Part shown: piece by piece, positions 52,009 to 62,558 of the stretch | Layout of the letters: every line of letters begins with the position of its first letter | Numbering within the stretch: position 1 is the stretch's first letter | NCBI GenBank assembly: GCA_008729055.1 | Contig: SDUX01000006.1 | Location: forward strand, 1,497,501-1,561,500 | Direction: 5' to 3' | DNA: 64,000 bases | Origin: Pyropia haitanensis | Taxonomy: Eukaryota > Rhodophyta > Bangiophyceae > Bangiales > Bangiaceae | Notes under the pieces: generated by a model | The model's input: only the letters and a program-made list of their open reading frames with translations | Database searches by the model: none | Told to the model about the DNA's origin: nothing | Position numbers and translations under genes: made by a program

Positions 52009-52816
52009 TGGTCGAGCAGGCGGTGTGGTTGCGGGGGGGGGGATGGAAGGAGCGCGACGCGGCACCCGCCCGCAACGGCAGGGCAGTGTCGACGGGGGGG
52101 GGGGGGGGGACGAAGGGGGGGAGCCCCGTTGCCGCCCGTCTGCTGCCGCCGCGGCGTCGATGCGCAGACGCGAGGGCGGCGTGGCCGGCACGAAGGTCAA
52201 GGGCGGGGCGGTGCCGGCGGCGGGGCGGCCGCGGCTGGCGCGAGCGTGCGCGGGTCGGCCGGCGGCGAGGGGGTGGCGGTGGCGAGAAGGTGGTGCCGGC
52301 GAGGGGGGACGCTGCCAACGCCAGCATCAAAAGCGCCCCACGCTTCCCCGACGCCCGCCCCGTGGCGACGCTCCACACCACGTTCCAGATGCCCAGTGCA
52401 AATGTACTGGGACCTTCTCGCATCAATGTACATTCAGGATTGCGAGTTTCCTACTTTTTTTCTGAGAATATCAAGGCCAAGATTGGGTCCGGATCTTCTT
52501 CCCATTGGCGAAAGGGTCGTATCCGGCTCAATAGACGGCTGAAAGCTGGACTCTCACCCTTGAAAGTTTCTCACCTTGAACCACATCGGACAAAAGTTAG
52601 AAGGCAGCAATACCAGCGTCAAGTACGGTGCTCTCTTCCTGCTGGAATGGCCAGAACGAGGCCAGACCGGTGCGCCGTCGGTCACTCACGCGTTCGAGAA
52701 AGACAGCGTCTGCTTCCGTCGACCTCTTGCTCGCCCCCCCCCCCCCCTTCCCCCTGGCCCCCTTTGTGTCCTCCTTCCCCCCCCAACGGTCGCGCCCTGC
52801 GTGGCTGTCGCCCCCC
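52009..52816. promoter_or_regulatory. Shared upstream region of the unknown gene and CTU1
   Basis: 808 bases between divergent starts. The part at about 52380-52690 is AT-rich for this window and includes the hairpin CCCAGT...ACTGGG (52391-52410), an inverted CCAAT box (52504-52508) and the block shared with the MITE at 6519-6548. It is the best candidate for a bidirectional promoter. A G run is at 52097-52108. Confidence 0.4.
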
Positions 52817-54853
52817 ATGCCGCGCGGGTGCGCCGCGTGCGCCACCGGCCGCGCGGCGGTGCGGCGCCCCCCCCGCGGCACCCCCCTCTGCCGCCGCTGC
52901 TTCCTCGCCGCCGTCGAGGCGGACGTGGGCAACCTCGCCGAGGCGGCGGCACTCTTCTCCCCCGGCGACACGGTCGCGGTGGGCATGTCTGGCGGCAAGG
53001 ACTCGACCGCCCTCGCCGCCATCCTCGCCACCCTCAACCGCCGCCGCCGCTGGCGCCTGCGCCTGCGGCTGCTCGCGATTGACGAGGGCATCGCCGGCTA
53101 CCGGGACGACTCGCTCGCCGCGGCGACCGCGACGGCCGCGTCTCTGGGACTCCCCCTGACGGTGCTCTCGTACAAGGACCTGTACGGCTGGTCCATGGAC
53201 GAGGTCGTTGCGCGCGTCGGCCGCGTCGGCAACTGCACGTACTGTGGGGTGTGGCGGCGGCAGGCGCTGGAGCGGGGCGCCGCCGCGCTCGGCGCGGACG
53301 TGCTCGCGACGGGCCACAACGCGGATGACATGGCCGAGACGGTGCTGATGAATCTGCTGCGGGGGGACATTGGCCGCCTCCGGCGGTGTGTGGATATCAA
53401 GACGGGCACGGCGGGGGGGGGGGGGGGGGGGTCGGGGGGTGCCGCCGCCGCGGACGACAGCGGCGGCGAGGAAGAGGGGGGGGGGGTGGGGAGCTGTGGG
53501 CCTGGCGGCTGTGGAGGGGGGGGGGGGGGCGGGTCCGCCGCTCGCACGGGGGGGGCGCCCGCAAGGAGTACCGCCGCCGCTGACGACGCGGTGCGTGCTG
53601 CCGCCGCTGCCGACACGGAGCTTGCTGCAGACGCGGCGGGCGCGGCGGGCGCGGCGGGCGCGGCGGGCGCGGCGGGCGCGGGCGCAGGCGCGAACAGTGA
53701 TCCGCCCGCGCAAGGGAGGGGGAACTGCGCGTCGGGAGGGTGTGGGGGGGGGGGCGCGGCCGGCGCGGCCCCCGCGGGGGTGGCGGCGGCGGCAGCGGCG
53801 GCGGCGGTGGCGGCGGTGCGGGTGGGACCGTTGAGCGGTGGCGCTTGCGGCGGCTGTGACTGTGGCGGTGGGGGGGGCGCGGACGTGCCCGCCGCCCCCG
53901 CTGCCGCCGACGCTGCTGCCACACCCACTGCGGCCGTACCTGCTGTCGCCACACCCACTGCCGCCGACGCGGTCACTGCGCCCGCTGCCGCCGACGCGGT
54001 CACTGCGCCGGCTGCCGCCGACGCTGCCGCCGCACCCGCTGTCGCCCCACCCGCTGTTGCCACACCTGCTACCGCCGACGCTGCTGTCACGCACACTGCC
54101 GCCGACGCTGCCGCCACACCCGCTGCCGTGGTCTCGGGCGCTGCCGTCACGGGCGCTGCGGGTGCGGGCGCTTCTGCTGAGCAGGGCGTCCCCCTCCCCC
54201 CCCCTGCCGCCGCCACCTCTACTGCCGCCGCGGCGGCCGCAGGCGCGACCGCCCCCCCTCCCCCACCGGCACCCCCACCCGCGCCGCCCCCCCCCGGCGG
54301 TCCCTCCCCCGCGTCAAGCCGTTCAAGTACACGTACGAGAAGGAGATTGTGCTCTACTGCCACTACCGGCAGCTGACCTACTTTGCCACCGAGTGCGTGT
54401 ACGCGCCGTACGCCTTTCGTGGCGGCGCGCGGGCGCTGGTCAAGGAGCTCGAGGCGGTCCGCCCGGCGGCGGTGGTGGACATCCTCGCGTCCGCCGAGGA
54501 GATGTGCGCCGAGGCCGACGCGGCGGCCGCGGCGGCGGCGGCCGCGGCAGCCGCCGCCGCGGCAGCGGCGGGGGCGGCGGCGACGGCGGGGGCGGCGGAA
54601 ACGGCGGCGGCGGAAACGGCGGCGGCGGAAACGGCGGCGGCGGAAACGGCGGCGGCGGCCGCCGCCACGCGTGCCGCCACCGCTGACGCCCCGGCCCGCG
54701 GTGGCGGCGGCGGTGGCGGCGGCGTCGGCGGCGGCGGCGGCGGTGCCGCTGCCGCTACAGCCGGGACGGGCGGCGCCCAGCCCCGTGGCCCCGGCCGGCG
54801 GCGGCGGCGGCGGCAGGCAGCCGCGAATGGCAGCGGCGGCGGCGGTGGGGCGG

Positions 54854-54885
<32 letters not shown>

Positions 54886-55059
54886 ACAGCGGCGGTGGTG
54901 ACCGACGCGGCGGCGGCGGCACCCCGCAGCTGCACCCGGTGCGGCTTTGTGACGAGCCAAGCGGTGTGCAAGGCGTGCCTCTTTAAGGACAGCCTCAACC
55001 GAGGGGGGGCGCCCGCCGCGGCCGCTGCCGCCGCTACGGCCGCGTCCGCGGGGCCGTAG
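52817..55059 (+). CDS. CTU1: CTU1/NCS6 cytosolic tRNA 2-thiolation enzyme with a giant low-complexity insert
   Basis: Adenylates and thiolates U34 of tRNAs for Lys, Glu and Gln together with CTU2 in the cytosol, using sulfur from the URM1 pathway. N-terminal Cys pairs (CAACATG and LCRRC); PP-loop [10 protein letters not shown] at about 57; [47 protein letters not shown] with the catalytic-site Cys pair; [25 protein letters not shown]. The conserved second half resumes only after about 300 Ala/Gly/Pro-rich residues: [30 protein letters not shown], and the C-terminal [16 protein letters not shown] after another Ala tract. To read both halves the frame must move one base, most likely at the C runs in 54187-54300. 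About 747 residues against the usual 350. The insert could be partly intronic, but no convincing splice pair was found. Confidence 0.9.
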
Positions 55060-56307
55060 CGGTGGTGGCAGGGGCGGCGGCGGCGGCAGGGCCCGGCGTC
55101 CTTCCTCACCCCCGCGCCCCACCCCGCCACCCTCCGAGAGCAATAGGGGCGGCCACGGCCGCGCCGCCGGGCACACAGGGTAGCGGGCACACGCCCCCCC
55201 CCTCCCCCTTTTTTTTTTCCTCATTACCCCTGCCTTTGCCCCCGGCCACGCGCGCCTCCTGCCACACACCTCGCCACGCGCGGCGGGGTCTGGTGCGGGC
55301 GGCAAGAAACGGGACGCACGCCACACGGGCAGCCCAACCAAGGGGCAGGGTGCCTGCCGCCGTCGTCGCCGTCGGCGGTGGCGCCACCGCCGCCGCCGTC
55401 GCCGCCGCAACGCCGCGGAGCGCCGAGCCAACAAACCGCCCGCCCGGCGCGGCGGCCACTCCCATGGCGGCGGGGGGGAAACAGCAAAACGGACCCGCAA
55501 CGAGCACCGCGGGCGGCGGCGCCACGCCGGCCCGGCGCTCGCGCGCGCGCCGTCTGGGGGGCGGGATGGGCACGCGGCGCCACGACCACGTCGCCGCCAG
55601 AGCCGCCCCACCGGTGCGTGACGTGGTGCTCATCCCGGGATTGTCGACACGCCTGGTGTTTGGCGTGGCGGCGTGGACCTAGCTCGGAAAGTAAAGGACA
55701 GAGCCTGCGGGCAGCCCCCGTCGCACCCCCGTCATGGGCGCCGTTACGCCGCGACCAAGACGCTCGTTGCGCAGACCGCCGTACGGCGGCTGGCGCTCGC
55801 CAGCCGCCGCGTGTCCGTGGGGCCCCCTTGACAACACGCCGAGGCCTCGACTTGATCCGCCACCCGCTCGTCCCGCTCCCCCGCCACTTGCCCGCGTTCG
55901 CAGTGCGCCCACCGACCCCCCACCCCTTCCGCCTCTCCCACCCCCCCCCCCCTCCTCCACTCCTTCTCTTCCCCCTCCCCCCCCCCTGTCCTCATTGTAC
56001 CTCCCCGCCCCCCCCACCCTTTCCCCGCCCCCCCCACCCTTCCCCCGCCCCCCCCACCCTTCTCCCGCCCCCCCCACCCTTTCCCCGCCCCCCCCACCCT
56101 TTCCCCGCCCCCCCCACCCTTTCCCCGCCCCCCCCACCCTTCCCTGGCCCCCCTCCCCTTCCTCCGCCCCCCCCACCCTTCCCCCGCCCCCCCCCCCCTT
56201 CCCCCGCCCCCCCTCCCCTTCCCCCGCCCCCCCCACCCTTCCCCCGCCCCCCCCCCCCCTTCCCCCTCCCCTTCCCCCCCACTCCCCCCCCCCTTTCCTC
56301 CCCCGAC
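55060..56307. other. Intergenic region with a T tract and a C-rich minisatellite
   Basis: A T10 run lies at 55209-55218, about 150 bases after CTU1. GC-rich sequence at 55300-55680 has open frames without domains. From 55910 the strand becomes C-rich and enters the 20-bp minisatellite. No gene is supported. Confidence 0.45.
56001..56270. repeat. 20-bp C-rich minisatellite upstream of E(z)
   Basis: About thirteen copies of a 20-base unit of the form TTCCCCGCCCCCCCCACCCT, in exact 20-base register, with small changes at the first few bases. It ends about 40 bases before the E(z) start. Confidence 0.9.
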
Positions 56308-56628
56308 ATGGCCGACGCCCATGCTCCCCCCCCCCCCCCCTCCCCCCCCCCTCTTCGCCGCCGCCACCACCGCCGCCCGCGCCGGCGCGGCGGCGCACCT
56401 GGCAGCCACCGCCACCGCGGCCGCCACCGCCGTCGCCGCCGCCCGTGCCGCCGCCGCCACGCCGCCGCCGCCGCGGCTGCCGCGGCGGCCACGGCCGCCG
56501 CTGCCCGCGGCGGCCGTGCCGCCGTCGCCCTACGACGCGCTGCCCGCGGCGCGCGCGGCCGCCGCGCGCGCGGCGCCGCCAACGCCGGTGGCGGCCCGGC
56601 GGCGGCCGCCGCGGCGGTCCGCGTCGGT

Positions 56629-56676
<48 letters not shown>

Positions 56677-56766
56677 ACCGGCGCGGGTGCCGCCGCGGCC
56701 ACGGCCGCGGCCGGCGCGGGCGACCAAGTCCGTTGCCGGCCGCCGGCGGTCGCCGTCGGCAACGTC

Positions 56767-56811
<45 letters not shown>

Positions 56812-57296
56812 TGCCACCGTCACCATCCCCACCGATGACACCACGGATGACAGCAGCGGCGGCAGCGACGGCAGCGACGACAGCGACGACAGCGACGACA
56901 GGGACGACAGCACCACGGACGACTCGACCGACAGCGACGCGGACGAGATGGACGAGGAGCCCGGCGATGAGCCCGCCGACGATGCCGACGACGCGCCCTG
57001 GTCCGCCGCCGACCGCCCGGAGGCGGTGTGGAACCCAAAGGGCCGCGGCGCCGCGCGCGTGGCGGCGGCGGCCGACCCGCCAGCCGCGGCGGACCCGCTG
57101 GGGGGGGGGCGGGCGGCGGAGGGAGGGTGGCTCCGCCGCACCCGCCGCGGCTCCCGCAGCCAGTCGGTGGGGCCCCCGGGGGGGGGTCCGACGCGGACGG
57201 GCTGTCCCGGGCGACGGGGGTGGGGCCCGCCGACGGGGGCGACGACGACAGCGACGGCGGCGGCGGGCGGGACCCGGTTTTGTTCCCTGGCGGCGA

Positions 57297-57327
<31 letters not shown>

Positions 57328-57945
57328 GCGGGCTCCCGCCGGGCGTCGCGCAACCCGTCGCCGCCCGCGGCGGCAGCGGCGGGGGCGGCGGCTGGGGCGT
57401 CCCCCTACGCCCCCTTCCCCCGCGGCGCGCCCCCCACGTGCGCCGGGGACCCGCGCGGCGTGCCGCCCATGCCCGGCGTGTCCCTCTTCCCCGGCGGCAC
57501 AGAGGTGCCCCTGCAGGCGGTCCGCCCCGTGCCACCCTACAAGCACTACACCATTGTCGGCACGCCCTGGTACCGCCACCCCGTCGCGCAGCCGGAGGAG
57601 GCCCCGCCCGACAGCTACGTGCCCTACCGGGGCGACGGGCCCGCCGCGGTCGACGTCATGCGGTCGTTTGCCGAGCGCATCGAGCGGGCGGCGTGCCAGG
57701 GCCGCCGCGACGCCGGCGGCGCCGCGGCGCGCACCGCCGCGGCGGCGGCCGCTGCAGCCGACGGCGGCGGCACCACCGACTCGTCCGACGATCCGGACCT
57801 GCCGCGGCTGCTGCCGGCGGGCGGGCGGACCAACCCGGCGTTCCGCCGCCTCTGCGCGCGCCGCCGCCGCTCCGCGCTGCGGGCGGCGGTGGTGGCGGCG
57901 GCGGCGGCGGTGGAGGCGGCCGCGGCGGCCGCTCCCGCCGGCCGC

Positions 57946-57976
<31 letters not shown>

Positions 57977-58780
57977 CGGCGGCGACGGCGGCCGCCGCCG
58001 CCGCCGCCGCCGCCGCCGCTGCCGCCGCCCGCGGCGCCGTGCCCGCGGCGGCCACGCTCGTCGCCGTCGCGCCGGCGGTGGCGGCGGCGCTCGGCACCAC
58101 CCCCGCCGCCGCCGCCGCCGCCGCCCGCACCGTCGTCCGGCGGTCGGCGGCGGCGGCGGCGGCCGCCGCCGCCGCTGCCGCGGCCGCCGCCACCGAGGCG
58201 CTCCCGCCGCCCGCGTACGACTGGCCCGCCGAGCGGGCGGCGGCGGGCTGGTGGGTGGCCGACCCGCTCGCGCGCGCCTACTGCCGCCCGTGTGGGGTGT
58301 ACGGGTGCGCGCGGCACGGCGCGGCGGCGGGTGCGAGCGCGGCGGCGGCGGCCGCCGCCGCCGCGTCTGCGCTCCCGTCGGCGCCCATCCCCGACCCGTC
58401 CCGCCGCGGCGGCGGCCGCACCGAGCCGCCCGACTGGTGCTCGCCCTGCCGCCTGCGGCGGGCCGACGCGGCCGCCGTCGCGGCCGCCGTCGCCGCCCGC
58501 CCCGGCGAGTGGGGCAGCTGGGAAAACGCGGGCCTGCCGACGGCGGTGGACCTGGTCGGCGCCGACGCGTGCCGGCTGGCGCTGCTCCTCGGGCCGGGCC
58601 TCTGCTGCGGGGTCGTCGCGGCCGTCCTCCGCCGCTGGCTGGGCGCGGCCGCCGTCGCCGCCGACGCGCCGCCGCCGACGCCCCGCTTCTTCAACCGCGT
58701 GCCGCCGCGGGCCGACGGCGGCGGCGGCGGCAGCAGCGGCAGAGACAGCAGCGGCAGCGACGGCGGCGGCGGCGGCGGCG

Positions 58781-58815
<35 letters not shown>

Positions 58816-59137
58816 GGCCGCGACGTGGACGGCCGCGCGGCGCCGCGGCCGGGCGCGTCGGCCGGCGTGCCCCCCGGCAGTCGCACCCGCCGCCGCCCGT
58901 TTGTGCCGTGCGGCCACGCGGGGCCGTGCACGCCCGACCGCTGCCGCTGCGCGCTCGCGGGCGTGCCGTGCGAGGCGGCGTGCGGGTGCGGCCGCACCCG
59001 CTGGGCGTGGGCGGCCGCCGCTGCTGGCGGCGACGGCGGCGGCGGCGGCGGCCCGCCGGCGGGCCTCTGCCCCCGCCGCGTCTACTGCACGTGCACGCCG
59101 TCGGCGCGGCGAGCCGGCGGCGCGGCGTGCACGCCAG

Positions 59138-59171
<34 letters not shown>

Positions 59172-59304
59172 GTGCCCGTGCGTCGCGGCGCTCCGCGAGT
59201 GTGACCCCGACGCGTGTGGCGGGTGCGGCGCGGGGCGGTCGGTGGAGCGGCGGCGGGAGCGGGCGGCGGTCGTCGCCGCCGCCAGCGCTGGCGGCGGTGG
59301 CGGC

Positions 59305-59348
<44 letters not shown>

Positions 59349-59835
59349 GGCGCCTACGGCGCTGACCGCGCTCCGCGCGTGCGCCAACGTGGCGGTGCAG
59401 CGGCGGCTGCGGGCGCCGACGGTGCTCGGCCGGTCGACGGTGGCGGGCTTTGGCCTATTCGCCGCCGCCCCGCTGCGGCGGCACGCCTTTATCGGCGAGT
59501 ACGTGGGGGAGGTCCTCGGCACCGCCGCCGCGGCCGCCCGCGACCCGCTGTACGTGGCCGTCGGCACGAGCTACTTGTTCGACTTTGCCCGCGGCGCGCT
59601 CGTCGACGCGACGCTCGTCGGCAACCGCACGCGGATGATCAACCACCGGCGGCGGTCGCCGCCGCTGCTCGTCACCGTCCGCACCGTCCGGGGGGACAAC
59701 CGCATCGCGTTTGTCGCCGTGCGGGGCGTGCGGCTGGGCGCGGAGCTGTTTTTTGACTATGGCGACACGTACAACACGCAGCTGGTCGAGCAGCGGCGCC
59801 GCCGCGGCGAGCGGGAACAGACGGGGGGGGGGTGA
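56308..59835 (+). CDS. E(z)-type histone H3K27 methyltransferase (PRC2 catalytic subunit)
   Basis: About 1,175 residues, single exon. The N-terminal third is Ala/Arg/Pro-rich, then an acidic block (DDTTDDSSGGSDGSDDSD and similar, about 175-230). The middle has YKHYTIVGTPWYRHP and a Cys/His stretch (YCRPCGVYGCARHG). A CXC/pre-SET region at about 870-990 (PCGHAGPCTPDRCRCALAG, then CPCVAALRECDPDACGGCGAG) is diagnostic of E(z). SET at about 1035-1160: STVAGFGLFAA, FIGEYVGEV, SYLFDF, NRTRMINH, GDNRIAFVAVR, ELFFDYGDTYN. The NH pair is followed by Arg where EZH proteins have Ser, and PNC is PPL. One base must shift at a G run in 57100-57187; starting at ATGG 56308 also needs a shift in the C run 56326-56350, while ATG 56321 does not. 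It would silence genes with ESC and SU(Z)12 partners. Confidence 0.85.
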
Positions 59836-60302
59836 GGGGGGGACGGGGGGGGGGGGGGTTGGCGCGCCACCCGCGGAGGGGGGGTTGGGGGGGGGGCGGG
59901 GGGGGGGGGGGAGTGGCAGGCCGCACCGGGGGGGCGCACCGCCGCGACGGGCGGCCGCCGTGACGTGGCGGCCGCCCGGCGGCGGCTGGCGCGCCCGCCC
60001 GCCGCGCCGGCGGCCGCGGCCGCGCGTCACGGGCCGCCACGGCCAACGCGGGTGGTGCCGCCCGCGGCCGCGCGGTCGGGCGGGCCGTCGGGCCGGCGGG
60101 GCGGACGCCCCTTCCCCTCCCCCCCCCCCCACCCCCGCCCCCCACCCCCACCCCTTCCCCTCCCGCCGCGCCGCGGCGGCGGCTCTACTCTTCGCTCTGG
60201 CGTCCGACGCTCGCCCCCTCCCCCCTCCCCCCCTCTCCCTCCCCCCCCCCCCCTCCTCTCCCCCACCCAAGACCGCCACCGCCGCGCGGCGTGGCGCCCC
60301 CC
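59836..60302. other. Gap between E(z) and the Ala/Lys-rich gene
   Basis: G runs just after the E(z) stop (59822-59915) turn into C runs toward 60290. The two genes are convergent. No gene or signal is evident. Confidence 0.5.
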
Positions 60303-60411
60303 TTAGACCGCCGCCGCGTCGGCCCACCCCTCATCAGCGGCGCCGTCGGCGCCGCCATTGGCCCACGCCGCCTCCACCGCCGCCCGCGCCACGGCGGCGG
60401 CCGCCGGCGGG

Positions 60412-60457
<46 letters not shown>

Positions 60458-62135
60458 CGGCGCCCGCGCCGCCATTCGCGGGGGCGCCGTCGGCGCCCGC
60501 GCCACCGCCGCCGCCGCCGCCGCGGCCGCCGCGGCGCGGGCCCGCCCGCGGCGCGTCCCCCCCCGCCCCCGCCCTGCTCGTCGTCGGCCGCGGCCGCGTG
60601 GCGGCCCTCCCGCCCGCGCGGCCGGTCGGCGGCGCCGCCTTTTTGGTCTGCGTGCGCCCGCGCCCGGCGCGCCGCGGCGGCGGCGTCGGCGCGCCGCGGC
60701 GGCCGGTGGTGGCCGCCTTGACGCTCGCCGCGTGGCCGCGCCGGCGCGGCGGCGTGGCGACGCCGCGCCGGACGGTGGCGGCGGCCTTGGCGCCGCCGCC
60801 GCGACGGGGGGGGGGGGGCTTGGCCGCGCCCTGCCTGGTGCCGGCGCGGGCACGCGCGGCGCCGCCGCCGTGCCCGGGGGGGGTCGGCTTGCCGTCCCGG
60901 CCGCCGCCCCCGCGGCGGCGGCGGGCCGCTGCCGCCTTGGCCGCTGCGGCCTTTGCCGCTGCGGCCTTGGCTGCCGCCGCCTTTGCCGCCGCCGCCTTTG
61001 CCGCCGCCGCCTTTGCCGCTGCGGGCTTGGCTGCCGCCGCCTTTGCCGCCGCCGCCTTTGCCGCTGCGGGCTTGGCTGCCGCCGCCTTTGCCGCCGCCGC
61101 CTTTGCCGCTGCGGCCTTGGCTGCCGCCGCCTTTGCTGCCGCCGCCTTTGCCGCTGCGGGCTTTGCCGTCGCGGGCTTTGCCACCGCCACCTTTGCCGCC
61201 GTCGCTTGCTGCACGTCCTCGTCTGTCGCGTCACGCGCGGCGGCGTCGGTGGTGTCGCCGCCGCCAGCCGTGGCGCCGTTGCCGTCACCGCCGCCAGCAC
61301 CCCCCCCCGCGCCGTCGGCCGCGTCGACCACGACGACCCGCCCGGTGGGGCGGCGCGGCAGCGACGGCCGCGGGGTAGTCCGTGGCGGCGGGGGCGCCCG
61401 CGCCGTGTCGGCACCGCTGCCGCCGCCGCCGCGGGTGCGGTGACCGCGGCCAACGGCCGTGACGTCGTCCTTGGTCATGGACGGCCGCCGGTACGCCGCG
61501 GGGTGGCGTGCCGCCGACACGGTCACGTACGGCCACGGCGTCGGGCGGGCGCCAGCCGCCGCCGCGCTCGCCGTGCCCGTCGCCCGTCCCGTGGCCGCCG
61601 CTGGCGCCTTGGGCACCAGCTGCGCCTTGACCATTGGCCGTGGCGTGGCCGCCAGCCGCGCGCCGGCCGCCTTCCGCGGCTTGGCCGCCGGCGCCGCCCG
61701 CTTGGCGGCGGGCCGCTTCTTTGCCGCCGCCGCCGCCGCCGCAGCGGCCGCCGCCTTGGCCGCCGGCCGGGCCTTGGGCGCCCGCCGCTTGGCCGCGTGC
61801 CGCGCCTTGCCCCCCCCCGCCGTGGCCGGCCGCCGCCGCGACCCAGCCGCGGCCGCGACGCGGCAGCGCGCCCCCCCCCCCGCGCGGCGGAGGCGGCGCC
61901 ACTCGGCGGGCACCCCAACCGCCGTCCGGTGTGCGCCGCCGCGGCCCGCCGCCGCGGACCGGCGGGTGGCGGGCCGGTCCGCCGCGCCGCGCGGCGCGTC
62001 CGCCGCCAACGCGCGGGCGGTGGCGGCGGTGTTGGTGGGGGTGGCGGCGGCGGCGGCCGCCGCCGCGCCACGCCGCGCGGCGGTGGGGATGGTCGTGGCG
62101 GGGGTGGCGGCGGGGGTAGGGGTGGCGACGGCGGC

Positions 62136-62189
<54 letters not shown>

Positions 62190-62558
62190 CCGGCGGGTGT
62201 ACACCTCCCCCCCCCGGGTGCACAGGCGGGTGGAGCGGCCGATGCGCCCGCCGCCCGACGCGCCGCCAGCGTCACACCGGGGCAGCGTCGCGGTCGCGCC
62301 GACGCGCGCCGCCGCGACGCACCGGCCGACGGTGCCGCCGGGGGGGGGGCGCAGGACGACCACGCACAGCCGGCCGGGCGGGCACGCCGCCGCGCGGGGC
62401 GCCGCGCAGTCGGGGGGGGGGCGCCGCGGCGGCACGTAGGCGCCGCCACTGGGGGGGGAGGGGGGCGCCGCGCCCGCCGCCGCGGCGGCGGCGGCGGCGG
62501 CGGCGACGAGCAGCGCCAGCGTGGTGAGGGCGGCGGCGACGGCGGTGGTGGCCTTCAT
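60303..62558 (-). CDS. Secreted Ala/Lys-rich protein with histone-H1-like repeats
   Basis: Single uninterrupted frame of 751 residues. It begins with a signal-type segment (MKATTAVAAALTTLALLVAA). Residues about 45-115 form a small Cys-rich region (DCAAPRAAACPPGRLC, GRCVAAARVG, LPRCD, RLCTRGGEVY). After long Ala and basic stretches, residues about 454-545 consist of the pentapeptide AAAKA/AAAKP repeated some eighteen times, as in histone H1 tails and some wall or DNA-condensing proteins. The C-terminus is Gly-rich, then ends in mixed sequence (ARAAVEAAWANGGADGAADEGW). A signal peptide on an H1-like tail is odd and suggests a polycation that is exported or enters an organelle. The alternative is that the true start lies elsewhere. 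No family is recognised. Start ATGA at 62558. Confidence 0.5.
60930..61195 (-). repeat. 15-bp coding repeat (AAAKA/AAAKP)
   Basis: The unit GCCGCCGCCTTTGCC, with GCTGCGGGCTTGGCT variants on the plus strand, repeats in 15-base steps and encodes Lys every fifth residue on the minus strand. Higher-order blocks of 60-75 bases recur, pointing to recent expansion. Confidence 0.85.

Noticed and set aside
52817..55059. Two separate genes instead of one CTU1
   Set aside because: The two halves together contain each CTU1 block once and in order, so one gene with an insert and one frame break is simpler.
55209..55218. Bacterial rho-independent terminators at T runs
   Set aside because: The genes are eukaryotic with introns; the T runs lack a preceding GC hairpin of the right form.
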